Assembly (NCBI GenBank): GCA_020633435.1
Contig: JACKDP010000003.1
Location: forward strand, 124,001-188,000
Direction: 5' to 3'
From: Myxococcales bacterium
GTDB taxonomy: Bacteria; Myxococcota_A; Bradymonadia; UBA7976; UBA1532
DNA: 64,000 bases
Shown here: positions 37,614 to 45,897 of the stretch, piece after piece
How the letters are laid out: each line of letters opens with the position of its first letter
How positions within the stretch are numbered: position 1 is the stretch's first letter
Notes under the pieces: model-generated
Told to the model about the DNA's origin: nothing
Database searches by the model: none
Seen by the model: the letters and a program-made list of their open reading frames with translations, nothing else
Program-made: the position numbers and the translations under genes

Positions 37614-39103
37614 TCGACCAGCACCACGGGCTCGCGCGTCAGCGACGCCAGGAAGAGCAGCAGGCTCCGGGCGTCGTCGGCCGGCAGCGCCCGGAAGGCG
37701 TCCCGGGCCGCCGCCGCCTCGCCGCCGTGCCACTCGATGGCCTCCGCCACCGTCCGCGCCCGCCCGTCGTGCAGGTACGGGGCGGTGTCGGCCAGGCCCC
37801 AGAGGCTGCGCGTCAGCCAGACGCTCCCCGGCACCGCCCCCGCCCCATCGGGCAGCACCTCGGGCGCCGGCTCGGCCAGCTCGGGGCCCAGGTCGTGGCG
37901 CCGCAGATCGGTGAAGGCGAAGACGGGGTGGCCCACCTGCACGCCGTCATCGGGCTCGGCCCCGAAGTCCAGCTGCCGCGGGCGCGGGAAGCGGGCCGCC
38001 TCGGCCAGGGGCAGCGTGATCTCGACGGGCTCGCCGGCGGCGGTGGCCAGGCGCAGATCCGTCTGGCGGACGCGGAGCACCGGCACATGGCAGGCCGCGC
38101 AGCCCACCTCGCCGAAGACGGCCCGCCCCCGCGCCGACGCCAGCGCCAGCCGGGGATCCGTGGGCGGCCGGATGACGGGCGTGGGCAGCACGGCCAGGTA
38201 GGCGGCCAGGAGCACCGCCTGGGCCCCCGTCAGCTCGGCCTGCACGCCGTCGGCGTCCTCGTCGAAGGCCGGCCCCGCCCCGAGGTAGGTGGCCGCCTCC
38301 CCCGCGTAGCGCGCGACGCGCGCCGACGACTGGAGGCCGAAGTGGATCTGCAGCGCCTCGTCGGCGAGCGCCACGAGATCGGGGTGGCGGCCCTTGTGGC
38401 CGAAGGGGCGTACGCGCAGATCCGGTGAGATTCCAGACACTTCGCTCGTGTCCAGGCCACCGTCTGGCGTCGCCGTCAGGCGGCCGAAGTCGAGCCCCTG
38501 GGCGCGCAGCGGGAGCGTCTGCGGGGTGCCGAGGGCGGCGGCGTCGGCGATCACCAGGCGGCGCGTGCGGTCGAGATCGGCCTCCAGCTCGCGGGCCAGC
38601 AGGCTGATCCAGCCCAGGCCCATGACGTGGGGGGCGTCGCGGCGGGTGGCGCTGGCGAGGGCCAGGCCGTCGCCGCGCAGCAGGGCCACCTGGGTGGCGG
38701 TGCCGGCGCCGTCGGGGCCCCCGCTGAAGTGGCAGGCCCGGCAGGACGAGGCGTCCAGGCCGCCGCGCTCCCCCAGGTGGACGGGCGCGGGGCGATGCGG
38801 CTGGCCCGGCGGCGGCGCGGCGCCCTGGCCCAGGCCGACGCGGCGGGGCAGCTCGACGTCGAAGGCCTCGTCCCCGAGGGTGAAGAGGGTGTCCCAGTCG
38901 CGCCGGCCCACCAGCTCGGCCAGCACCCCGCCGCCCACCACGAGCTCGAAGACCTCGTTGACGTCGGTGGCGCGGCGCAGGGCCTCGGCCCGGGCCAGCC
39001 GGTACAGCGCGACGGCCTCGTCGGCCTGGGGATCGAGGGGCTGGGCCCGGGCCGGCGCCGCGAGGGCGAGCAGGGCCGCGGCCCCGACGACGCGCCCGGC
39101 CAT
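37610..39103 (-). CDS. Di-haem oxidoreductase-like cytochrome c, second copy
   Basis: 497 aa, ATG 39103. Signal peptide 1-22 (ARAQ) and no lipobox, unlike its neighbour. Two CxxCH motifs, CRACH and CAACH, in the same framework: GLGWISLLAREL, GLDFGRLTATPDGGLDTSEV, DLRRHDLG, TRSLWGLADTAPYLHDGRARTVAEAI. It is an ancient paralogue of the lipoprotein at 35958-37613, with which it is translationally coupled. A soluble and a membrane-anchored member side by side suggests a heteromeric or electron-relay pair (inference). It starts 5 bp after the fibre-like gene. Confidence 0.83.
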   Translation of the reverse strand: MAGRVVGAAALLALAAPARAQPLDPQADEAVALYRLARAEALRRATDVNEVFELVVGGGVLAELVGRRDWDTLFTLGDEAFDVELPRRVGLGQGAAPPPGQPHRPAPVHLGERGGLDASSCRACHFSGGPDGAGTATQVALLRGDGLALASATRRDAPHVMGLGWISLLARELEADLDRTRRLVIADAAALGTPQTLPLRAQGLDFGRLTATPDGGLDTSEVSGISPDLRVRPFGHKGRHPDLVALADEALQIHFGLQSSARVARYAGEAATYLGAGPAFDEDADGVQAELTGAQAVLLAAYLAVLPTPVIRPPTDPRLALASARGRAVFGEVGCAACHVPVLRVRQTDLRLATAAGEPVEITLPLAEAARFPRPRQLDFGAEPDDGVQVGHPVFAFTDLRRHDLGPELAEPAPEVLPDGAGAVPGSVWLTRSLWGLADTAPYLHDGRARTVAEAIEWHGGEAAAARDAFRALPADDARSLLLFLASLTREPVVLVE

Positions 39104-39108
39104 GGGGC

Positions 39109-40491
39109 TCAGCGGCAGCAGAGGACCGGCAGGCTGGTGCCGCAGTTGACGTCCTGGGCGACGCTGAAGACGTCGCCGCGGACGCCGCCGCCGTTGCCGT
39201 TGCTCTGGTAGTTCAGGCGGACGGTCAGGCTGGAGCCACGGGCGGCGTCGGCGCTGTTGTAGAGGAAGTTCTGGCAGGTGTTGGAGAGGCTCGTCCCGAA
39301 GGCCGCGCCCTGCGTCACCGGCCCGACCGTCCAGGTGGCCACGCCGTCGAAGTTGGGGTTGTTGCCCCACGACTGCGCCGCCACCGCGCGGGCGACCTCG
39401 CTGAAGGTGCACAGGTGGGCCGTCGGCTCGTTGGCGAACGTCGCCTGGCACATGTTGTCGGCGGCCTGGAGGCCGTTCTGGCCCCCGAACGCGAAGCGCC
39501 CGGCGCTGGTCTGGGCGCTGCGGCCCAGGATGTACGCGGCGAACGTCCCGCCGCCCGCGCCGCCCTGCAGGGCCTGCACGTCCTGGCGGATCTGCGCGAT
39601 GTCATTCTGGATGTTGGCCACGGCGGCCCCGACGCGGGCGTCGATGAGCGCCTCGATGGCGGCCTGGTTCAGGTAGCCCCGCGCGTCGATCAGCGCGTTG
39701 ACGCGGTCGGCGTTCACGTAGCCCCGCGCGTCGATCAGCGCGTTGACGAGGGCCTCGATGGCGTCCTCGTCCAGGTAGCCCCGCGCGTCGATCAGCGCGT
39801 TGACCTGGTCGGCGCCGAGCCCGTTGCCGGCGCCGATGAGGGCGTCGTTGATGAGCTCGACCACGCGGGCCTCGCGCACATAGCCCCGCGCGTCGATCAG
39901 CGCGTTGACGGCCGCCTCGTCCAGGCCGCCGCCGCCCCCGCCGTTCTCGCGGATGAGCTCCAGCACGCGCTCCTCGTCGACGCCCGCGCCGCCGCCCCCG
40001 GCCTGCTGGATGAGCTGGTTGACGCGGGCCTCGTTGACGTACTGGCGCTGGTCGAGGGCCTGCACCGTCACGAAGGTGTCGGCCCGCTGGCCCCCCAGGT
40101 ACGCGGCGTTGCGGCTGTAGAGCGCGAACGGCACGCTGCCGATGGGCTGGCGCGGGGTGGCCTCGGGCTCCCCGTTCACCGAGATGCCCAGGTACCGGGT
40201 GCGGCCGTCGTTGACGTAGTTGAGGATGGGGTTCGTGCGGCCGAGCTGGACGCCGAACTTGCCCTCCTCCACCGGCACGTCGCGGATCTCCTCCTGCCAC
40301 ACGGGGTTCGGGGCCTCGGCGGTGTCGTAGACCCGGAAGAGCAGCGTGGCGCTGCCATCGTAGGGGTTGCCGTCCGACTGGCCGAGCCAGCCCTGGTAGG
40401 GCAGGACCTCGGGGATCTGGGCGACGGCGGGCGCCGCGCACACGCAGGCCGCGCTGACCACCAGCCCGCGGAGCAGACGAGAAACGGACAT
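39109..40491 (-). CDS. Fibre-like secreted protein with ALIDARGY repeats
   Basis: 460 aa, ATG 40491 with GGGAGG six bases upstream. Signal peptide ends at AVAQ (about residue 25). Residues about 28-125 form the PYQGWL ... GSATLLFRVYDTAE ... GKFGVQLG domain that opens many bacterial fibre-like proteins. Residues about 140-305 are helical Gly-interrupted segments with five copies of (V/N)NALIDARGY or ALIDAR, probably a coiled stalk. The C-terminus (about 325-460) is Cys-rich, with MCQATF, HLCTF, TCQNF and LPVLCCR, perhaps a disulfide-bonded head. Second gene of the operon; exported with the cytochromes. No enzymatic motif. Confidence 0.72.
   Translation of the reverse strand: MSVSRLLRGLVVSAACVCAAPAVAQIPEVLPYQGWLGQSDGNPYDGSATLLFRVYDTAEAPNPVWQEEIRDVPVEEGKFGVQLGRTNPILNYVNDGRTRYLGISVNGEPEATPRQPIGSVPFALYSRNAAYLGGQRADTFVTVQALDQRQYVNEARVNQLIQQAGGGGAGVDEERVLELIRENGGGGGGLDEAAVNALIDARGYVREARVVELINDALIGAGNGLGADQVNALIDARGYLDEDAIEALVNALIDARGYVNADRVNALIDARGYLNQAAIEALIDARVGAAVANIQNDIAQIRQDVQALQGGAGGGTFAAYILGRSAQTSAGRFAFGGQNGLQAADNMCQATFANEPTAHLCTFSEVARAVAAQSWGNNPNFDGVATWTVGPVTQGAAFGTSLSNTCQNFLYNSADAARGSSLTVRLNYQSNGNGGGVRGDVFSVAQDVNCGTSLPVLCCR
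39674..39910. repeat. Four near-perfect 29-30-bp in-frame DNA repeats
   Basis: TAGCCCCGCGCGTCGATCAG followed by CGCGTTGAC occurs at 39674, 39719, 39776 and 39881 (plus-strand reading), with at least 29 identical bases per copy. Offsets of 45, 57 and 105 bp are all multiples of three. They encode the VNALIDARGY segments of the fibre-like protein. The conserved third positions imply recent duplication or ongoing recombination between copies. Confidence 0.85.
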
Positions 40492-40544
40492 CGGTACCTC
40501 CCCCCGACGCGAAGAGTCGAAAAGCCTCGAAAGCAGCCGGCCGC

Positions 40545-41426
40545 TCATCGCGCGCCTCCCGTGATGGTGCAGATGCGGCTGACCCCGTTGAACATGCAGG
40601 CCCCCGGCTCGCTGGTGCCGAGGCCGCCGATGATGACGTAGCCGGGGGACGTCTGGCGGCCCACCGCGCTCAAGAAGTGGCCGGGGAACAGCGTGAGCAT
40701 GTTCTCCACGTCCGGGAAGTCGCAGGCGTCGCCCACGCCGTTGGCGTCGGCGTCGTCCTGGCTGGGGTTCGGGGCCTGGGCGCAGTTGTCGCAGGCGTCC
40801 CCCACCCCGTCGCGATCCTCGTCGGCCTGGTCGGGGTTGGGCGCCCCGGGGCAGTTGTCGGCCACGTCCGCCCGGCCATCGCCGTCGGCGTCGCCGTCCG
40901 GGCACATGCCCCCGACGGGCAGGCACTGGAAGAGCGCCGTGGCGAGGTCCTGGCCGAGCTGCTGGCACTCGAAGCCCGGGCCGCAGGGCCGGTTGCGGTC
41001 GCGGCAGTCGGCGGCGCAGACCTTGCGGCCCTGGTCGCCCAGGAGCGGCAGGCACCGGTCGTCGGGCCCCCCGCACTCCACGTCCTGCTCGCAGGGGGCG
41101 CAGGGCCCCTTGGGCACGCCCGGCCGGCAGACGGGGCCGTACTCGAACGTCCGCTCGCAGAGCCAGCCCATCGGGCAGCTCGCGGCGTCCCCCTCGACGC
41201 AGGCGACGGTGCAGACCCCCCCGCCGGTGGGGGCGGGCACGCAGAGCCCGCTGGCGCAGTCCCCCGGGGCCTCGCAGGCCTCCCCGGAGCCTCGCCCGGT
41301 GGCGGCGTCGGGGCCCGCGTCCTGGGTGCCCCCGTCCACCGCGGCGTCGACCGAGACCTGGCCGACGTCGGTGGCCTCACCGCAACCGAGGAGGAGCGCG
41401 CTCACGATGAGGGCGCGTCGCATCAT
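40545..41426 (-). CDS. Thrombospondin type-3 repeat lipoprotein
   Basis: 293 aa, ATG 41426 with GGGAG upstream (a second ATG follows directly). Lipobox LLLGC near residue 15, then a DAGPDAA linker. Cys-rich modules at about 50-200 (GEACEAPGDCASGLCVPAP, CVEGDAASCPMGWLCERTF, CPCEQDVECGG type). Two thrombospondin-3 calcium repeats at about 205-260 (DADGDGRADVADNCPGAPNP, DEDRDGVGDACDNC), and a short C-terminal domain. Calcium-binding surface protein by family. First gene of the five-gene leftward operon; a promoter candidate lies at 41462-41489. Confidence 0.8.
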   Translation of the reverse strand: MMRRALIVSALLLGCGEATDVGQVSVDAAVDGGTQDAGPDAATGRGSGEACEAPGDCASGLCVPAPTGGGVCTVACVEGDAASCPMGWLCERTFEYGPVCRPGVPKGPCAPCEQDVECGGPDDRCLPLLGDQGRKVCAADCRDRNRPCGPGFECQQLGQDLATALFQCLPVGGMCPDGDADGDGRADVADNCPGAPNPDQADEDRDGVGDACDNCAQAPNPSQDDADANGVGDACDFPDVENMLTLFPGHFLSAVGRQTSPGYVIIGGLGTSEPGACMFNGVSRICTITGGAR

Positions 41427-41461
41427 CTCGTTCTCCCTGGACTCTGGTTCCCCCCGGGCAC

Positions 41462-41489
41462 GGTATGTCGGTCGGCAAGCTCCGGTCAA
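41462..41489 (-). promoter_or_regulatory. Candidate sigma-70-type promoter for the 41426 operon
   Basis: On the minus strand TTGACC (41484-41489) is followed after 16 bp by CATACC (41462-41467). The -35 matches five of six consensus bases; the -10 is weak. The predicted start would be about 30 bases before the ATG at 41426. The -35 overlaps the stop codon of the rhomboid gene, which suggests that the lipoprotein operon can be transcribed separately from it. Confidence 0.4.
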
Positions 41490-42439
41490 TGAACCGGATT
41501 CAGCGACGGCGCCCCGGCCAGGGCCCGCACCAGCCGGCGCCCGCGTGGGGTGTCGGGTCGGACCACCACCCGGGTCGTGCCACCGGGACCGTCGAGCTGC
41601 CAGACCGTGTGCGGGTGCCCCGGGAGGGGCCAGCGGTGGCCCGGGCCGGGATCGTCGATGGCCTCGGCCCCGGGGGGCACGGGGCCGGGGGCGGGCAGCG
41701 CGCAGGTGATGGCCAGGCCGTCCGTCCACGCCGCCCCGCACGGCGGGGGGCCCTCGGTGGCGTGGAAGCCGGCCGGGGGCCACGTGGCCGGCAGGGGCCG
41801 CAGGGCGTGCACCACGGCGAAGACGCTGGAAACACTGAGGATTCCGGCGGCAACGAGGGCCAGCGGCCGGCCCGGCAGGCGGGCGAGGGCGGCCCCGGCG
41901 ACGAGCCCGCCGAGGTGGGCGGCGCGGTCGGTCGGGCCCGCCAGCTCGGCGAGGGCGAGGCCAGCCAGCCAGGGCACCGTGGCCAGCAGGGCCCCGCGCC
42001 GCCCGGCGGCGTCCAGCCCGGGCCAGCGCCGGCTGGCCAGCACGACGAGGGCGCCCAGCACCGCCGCCACGCCCCCCGAGGCCCCCGCCGACCACGATCG
42101 CGTGAGCAGCAGGCTGGCCCCCGACGCGATCACGGCCCCCAGGCCCCACACCCCGACGAGCCGGGCCCCCGCCAGCAGGTGCCGCCCGGCCCCCGCGGCG
42201 GCCAGCAGCGCGACGGCGTTGAGGAGCAGGTGCCCGGGCCGCACATGCAGCAGGCCCGCCGTGCCGAGGCGCCACCACTCGCCGCTCGCGTCGGCCATCA
42301 CCGCTGGCACCAGGGCGCCGCCGAGCCACGCCGCCTCGGCCGGCCCGTCCGCGGCCGCGCGCGCCACCGCCGCGACGCCCCCCCAGAGGGCCACCAGCCC
42401 CAGGGGCCACGCCACCCAGGCCACCGATTTCTTCGTCAT
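41486..42439 (-). CDS. Rhomboid-family intramembrane serine protease
   Basis: 317 aa. Six hydrophobic helices in residues about 10-205. Family signatures: His65, His70 and Asn74 in LLHVRPGHLLLNAVAL, catalytic Ser121 in SAGASGG, and catalytic His175 in DRAAHLGGLVAG. The C-terminal part (about 210-317) is an extra non-membrane domain with two Cys that I do not recognise. Rhomboids cleave transmembrane anchors. The substrate is unknown; the lipoprotein operon begins 59 bp downstream. Divergent from the gene at 42476. Confidence 0.85.
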   Translation of the reverse strand: MTKKSVAWVAWPLGLVALWGGVAAVARAAADGPAEAAWLGGALVPAVMADASGEWWRLGTAGLLHVRPGHLLLNAVALLAAAGAGRHLLAGARLVGVWGLGAVIASGASLLLTRSWSAGASGGVAAVLGALVVLASRRWPGLDAAGRRGALLATVPWLAGLALAELAGPTDRAAHLGGLVAGAALARLPGRPLALVAAGILSVSSVFAVVHALRPLPATWPPAGFHATEGPPPCGAAWTDGLAITCALPAPGPVPPGAEAIDDPGPGHRWPLPGHPHTVWQLDGPGGTTRVVVRPDTPRGRRLVRALAGAPSLNPVH

Positions 42440-42475
42440 GACGGGCCCGCGGCGCGCACGCCCTTGGTCCCGGCG

Positions 42476-43150
42476 ATGGGCTGGGGCATGCTGCCCGCCG
42501 TGAGCGCCAAACCCGAGCGACCGAGGCTCCTGGGCCCGCGGGGCATCCAGGGGCTGTTCGGCTGGACCTTCTTCGATCCGGCCAACCTCGTCAGCAGCAC
42601 GCTGCTCGTCGTCTCGGCCACCCTCGTGGTGCTGGCCATGCGGGGCCGGGCCGCCCCCGACTGGGGCATGGCCCTCGGGCTGTACACCTGCATCGCCTTG
42701 TTTCTACGGGGTTATTTCTTCAACTACTACCACGGCCGCGCCCTGGGCCGCATCACCGTGCTCCTCGTGCTGCTGCTGGCGCTGCTGGCGTCGGCCGCGC
42801 TCTGGGAGGACCGCGCCCCCGCCCACCAGGCCCTGCGCATGTCGGGCCTGCAGCAGGTGGAGCGGGCCGAGGGCTTCCACATCGCCGCCCTCCTGCACCT
42901 GGTGATGGCGGTCACCCTCTTCATCCACGTCTGCCTGCCCCGCCGCTGGGTCATCCGCGCCACCGACGAGCTGGCCGACCGCAGCGGCCGCGACACCGCC
43001 CACGACGCCCCCGTCGAGACCATCAACGATCCCGAGGAGCGGGCGCGGCGCGAGGCCGCCGAGGCGAAGAAGAAGGCCGAGAAGAAGGCCCGCAAGGCGA
43101 AGAAGAAGGCCCGCCAGGCCCCCGGCGACGCGCCGGAGGACGAGGCGTGA
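42476..43150 (+). CDS. Membrane protein of unknown function, Lys/Ala-rich tail
   Basis: About 224 aa from ATG 42476; ATG 42488 and GTG 42500 are alternative starts and none has a good ribosome site. Four membrane helices (about residues 35-60, 68-85, 90-110, 135-160), a motif GIQGLFGWTFFDPANLVSS before the first, and a charged C-terminal tail (KKKAEKKARKAKKKARQ). It heads an operon with the DUF2156-like gene (GTGA overlap at 43147) and the GspF-like gene. I do not recognise the family. Confidence 0.7.
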   Translation: MGWGMLPAVSAKPERPRLLGPRGIQGLFGWTFFDPANLVSSTLLVVSATLVVLAMRGRAAPDWGMALGLYTCIALFLRGYFFNYYHGRALGRITVLLVLLLALLASAALWEDRAPAHQALRMSGLQQVERAEGFHIAALLHLVMAVTLFIHVCLPRRWVIRATDELADRSGRDTAHDAPVETINDPEERARREAAEAKKKAEKKARKAKKKARQAPGDAPEDEA

Positions 43151-44586
43151 GCGACCCCCGCCGCCAGCAGGTCCTGGAGCTGCTGCGGCGCCATGGCACG
43201 GGGGCGACGTCCTTCCAGACGCTGGAGCGGGGCCTCGACTACTGGATCGACGAGGCGCGGGACGGGGCGGTGGCCTATGTGCAGGTGGGCGGCCGGCGCG
43301 TCGTGGCCGGCACCCCCATCGGCCCCCCCGACGCCCAGGCGGAGCTGGCCCGGGCGTTCACGGCCACCGCCCGGCGCGGGGCCGTCTTCTTCGGGGCCGA
43401 GGCCCCCTTCCTCGACGCCCTCCGGGCCGCCGGCCTGCCCCACGCCGCCCTGCAGATCGCCGAGCAGCCCGAGTGGGACCCCCGGGGCTGGACGCTGGAC
43501 GGCCCCCGCCGCCGCACCCTGCGGGCCCAGGTCCGCCGCGCGGCCCGCAAGGGCGTGCGGGTGCGCCGCGTGTCCCCGGAGGAGCTGGCCCGGGCGCCGG
43601 GCTCGCTGCGCGTCGAGATCGACGCGGTGCTCGACCGCTGGCTGGCCGCGCGGCCCATGAGCGTGATGCGCTTCATGGTCGACCTGGAGCCGTTCACCTT
43701 CCCGGAGGAGCGGCGCTACTACATGGCGGAGCAGGGGGATCGGCCCGTGGGCTTCCTGGCGGCGGTGCCCGTCTACGGCCGCCGGGGCTGGTTCTTCGAG
43801 GACGTCATCCGCGTGCCCGACGCCCCGAACGGCACCGCCGAGCTGCTGCTGCACGCGGCCTTCTCCGACGCCCGGGACGCGGGGGACGCCTACGTGACGC
43901 TGGGCATGGCGCCGCTGGCCGGCGTCCAGCGCGGCCCCGGGCCCCACCGCGGGCTGCGCGCCGCCCTCGTCCTCTGCCGCGAGTACCTGGGGTTTCTCTA
44001 TGGCTTTCAGGGGGTTGAGTCGTTCAAGCGGCGCTTCGTCCCCGACGCCTGGGCCCCCATCTACCTCGTCACGGCGCCTGGCCCCGTGGGCGTCGGGGCC
44101 CTGCGCGGCGTCCTGACGGCCTTCGCCGGCGGGGGCCTCGTGCGCTTCGGCCTCGGCACCGCCGCGCGCCTGCTGGCCCGCGTCCCCATGGCGCTCTGGG
44201 CCATCGCGCTGGGCCTGCTGGCCGGCCTGCTGCTGCCCTGGACCGTCCTGCTGGCCCTGGTGGACGGCCACCACTGGTTCGGCGACGTGAGCATCCAGTG
44301 GGCGTGGGTCATCTTCGACGCCTGCCTCGCCGGGGCCCTCTTCGTCCTCACGCGGCTCGTCATCCAGCGGCGCGCCGCGGCCCGCAGCCTCGCCCTCTTC
44401 CTCGCCGGCACGACGTTCACCGACTTCGTGCTCTCGAGCGTCCAGGCCTTCCACCTGCACCGCGACGTGGTGGGCTGGCCGCTGCTGCTCGTCCTCATCG
44501 GCATCGCCGGCCCCGGCCTCGCCACGGTGCTGCTGCTGGCCATCGCCCGGTTCGCCCCCGTGCGGCCACGAGAGGAGCGCCCATGA
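43147..44586 (+). CDS. DUF2156 / phosphatidylglycerol lysyltransferase-like membrane protein
   Basis: 479 aa, GTG start overlapping the upstream stop. Residues about 15-300 match the C-terminal catalytic domain of MprF-type enzymes (DUF2156, GNAT-related): SFQTLERGLDYWID, RRTLRAQVRRAARKGVRVRR, VGFLAAVPVYGRRGWFFEDV, YVTLGMAPLAG, FLYGFQGVESFKRRFVPDAW. Four to five membrane helices follow (about 320-475). In MprF the membrane part is N-terminal, so the order is reversed here. Such enzymes transfer aminoacyl groups from tRNA to lipids or other acceptors. Function is inferred from the domain only. Confidence 0.78.
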   Translation: MSDPRRQQVLELLRRHGTGATSFQTLERGLDYWIDEARDGAVAYVQVGGRRVVAGTPIGPPDAQAELARAFTATARRGAVFFGAEAPFLDALRAAGLPHAALQIAEQPEWDPRGWTLDGPRRRTLRAQVRRAARKGVRVRRVSPEELARAPGSLRVEIDAVLDRWLAARPMSVMRFMVDLEPFTFPEERRYYMAEQGDRPVGFLAAVPVYGRRGWFFEDVIRVPDAPNGTAELLLHAAFSDARDAGDAYVTLGMAPLAGVQRGPGPHRGLRAALVLCREYLGFLYGFQGVESFKRRFVPDAWAPIYLVTAPGPVGVGALRGVLTAFAGGGLVRFGLGTAARLLARVPMALWAIALGLLAGLLLPWTVLLALVDGHHWFGDVSIQWAWVIFDACLAGALFVLTRLVIQRRAAARSLALFLAGTTFTDFVLSSVQAFHLHRDVVGWPLLLVLIGIAGPGLATVLLLAIARFAPVRPREERP

Positions 44587-45563
44587 AGGATCACGCGCGC
44601 CTGGAGGCCCTCGCCGACCTCCTCGACGCCGGCCGCAGCGAGGGCGAGGCCGTCGCGGCCCTCGTCCGCCTGGGCGGGGGGGTGGCCCGCTGGGCGCGCC
44701 CCATCGAGGCGGCCACCCGGGGCAACGCCCCCCTGGGCATGGTGCTGGCCCAGCAGCGCGTCCTCTCCGATCCCGAGCTGGTGCTGGTGGGTGGGGCCGA
44801 GCACGCCGGCCGCCCCGCGAGCCTCCGGGTGGTGGCGGCCCAGCGCAAGGCGCGCCACGAGCGGGCCCGGGCGCTCTGGGGCGCCCTGCTGGTGCCGGGC
44901 CTCGTCGTCGTCTTGTCCGCCGGCTCGACGCGCTTCGTGCTCAGCCTCATGGGGGCGACGCAGGGGGGCTTCGTGGGGGACGTGCTGCCGCTGTCGGTGC
45001 TGGCCGTGGTGCTGGCCGTGGGCCTGATGGATCGGGAGCGCCGCCTGGGCCGCTTCGCCCAGGCCCCCCTCGTCGGCGGGTGGATCCGCACCCACCAGGC
45101 CGCCCGCGCCGCCGAGGCCCTGGGCGCAGCCCTGACCCGGGCCGACGAGACGCCCACCGCCTGGGCCAGCGCCTTCGCGACCGCCGGCCGCCTCGCCGGC
45201 GCCCCCGCCCTGACGCGCGCGGCCGGGCAGATCGGCGCCGGCACCCCCGCGCACGAGGCCCTGCCCACGGTGGCCGAGGTCGGCGAGCCCCTGGCCCTCT
45301 GCCTGACCTCCGGCGTCGCCGCGCGGGATCTGCCGCTGCGCCTCTTCGTCTTCGCCACGAGCGCCGACGCCGCGCTGACCGCGCGCCTGCGCACCGTCGT
45401 GCGCGTGGCGGCGTGGGGCGTCGTCGTCTGGGTCAACCTGCGCGCCCTCTGGGCCATGTCGTCCATCGACTTCATGGGCGGCGGGCTGCCCGGCGGCGCG
45501 GGCCTGCTGCCCGGCCTGAACGACTCGGACGTCCGGGACCTGGTGCGCGAGCTGGACCTCTAG
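44583..45563 (+). CDS. Orphan GspF/T2SSF-like membrane protein
   Basis: 326 aa, ATGA overlap with the preceding gene. N-terminal helical domain (1-85) with LADLLDAGRSEGEAVAAL, two membrane helices (about 98-120 and 128-150), a second copy of the helical domain (about 155-265: RAAEALGAALTRADETPTAW, GTPAHEALPTVAEV), then one membrane helix (about 270-295). This is the organisation of type II secretion/type IV pilus F proteins, but the usual conserved Gly/Glu residues are eroded and no secretion ATPase or pseudopilin gene is near. It ends in a CTAG shared with the convergent stop. Confidence 0.62.
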   Translation: MKDHARLEALADLLDAGRSEGEAVAALVRLGGGVARWARPIEAATRGNAPLGMVLAQQRVLSDPELVLVGGAEHAGRPASLRVVAAQRKARHERARALWGALLVPGLVVVLSAGSTRFVLSLMGATQGGFVGDVLPLSVLAVVLAVGLMDRERRLGRFAQAPLVGGWIRTHQAARAAEALGAALTRADETPTAWASAFATAGRLAGAPALTRAAGQIGAGTPAHEALPTVAEVGEPLALCLTSGVAARDLPLRLFVFATSADAALTARLRTVVRVAAWGVVVWVNLRALWAMSSIDFMGGGLPGGAGLLPGLNDSDVRDLVRELDL

Positions 45564-45811
45564 AGGTCGTCGGCCGAGCGCAGCAACTCCGGCTCGAAGT
45601 TCGCGCGCACCCGGATGAGGCTCGGCAGCGCCTCCCCCAGCCGGCTCTCGGTGACGTCGCCGCCGGGCCGCTGGAACTCCCCACGGACCTCGTCGGCCTC
45701 GCCGAACTCGACGAGGCGGGCCGCGGGCTCGGGGGTGGTGGTCGGCGCGGGCTGGGCGGCGGCCGGCAGCGCGGCGGCCAGGAGGAGGGCGAGGGGCGCG
45801 AGGCGGTGCAT
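45560..45811 (-). CDS. Small secreted protein of unknown function
   Basis: 83 aa with GGAGG six bases before ATG 45811. Signal peptide 1-19 (ALPAAAQ). The mature part is about 63 residues: a Thr/Pro/Ala linker then VEFGEADEVRGEFQRPGGDV and LPSLIRVRANFEPELLRSADDL, acidic, without Cys. Its stop codon and that of the convergent gene share the same four bases CTAG (45560-45563). The conserved look of the C-terminal helix suggests a real gene, but I do not recognise the family. Confidence 0.7.
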   Translation of the reverse strand: MHRLAPLALLLAAALPAAAQPAPTTTPEPAARLVEFGEADEVRGEFQRPGGDVTESRLGEALPSLIRVRANFEPELLRSADDL

Positions 45812-45897
45812 GGGGGACCTCCGGTGGTGTGGCGCCTCGAAACGGCCCGCCGCCCGGATGGATCTCTTTCGGCGCGGCCTCGGGGTAGACTCGCCCC

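Noticed and set aside
39674..39910. Short repeats resembling a CRISPR array
   Set aside because: Spacing is irregular (45, 57, 105 bp), always a multiple of three, and the repeats encode ALIDARGY in an intact reading frame; no cas genes are near.
44583..45563. Part of a type II secretion or type IV pilus locus
   Set aside because: Only an F-like protein is present; no ATPase, secretin, pseudopilin or prepilin peptidase gene lies in the window.
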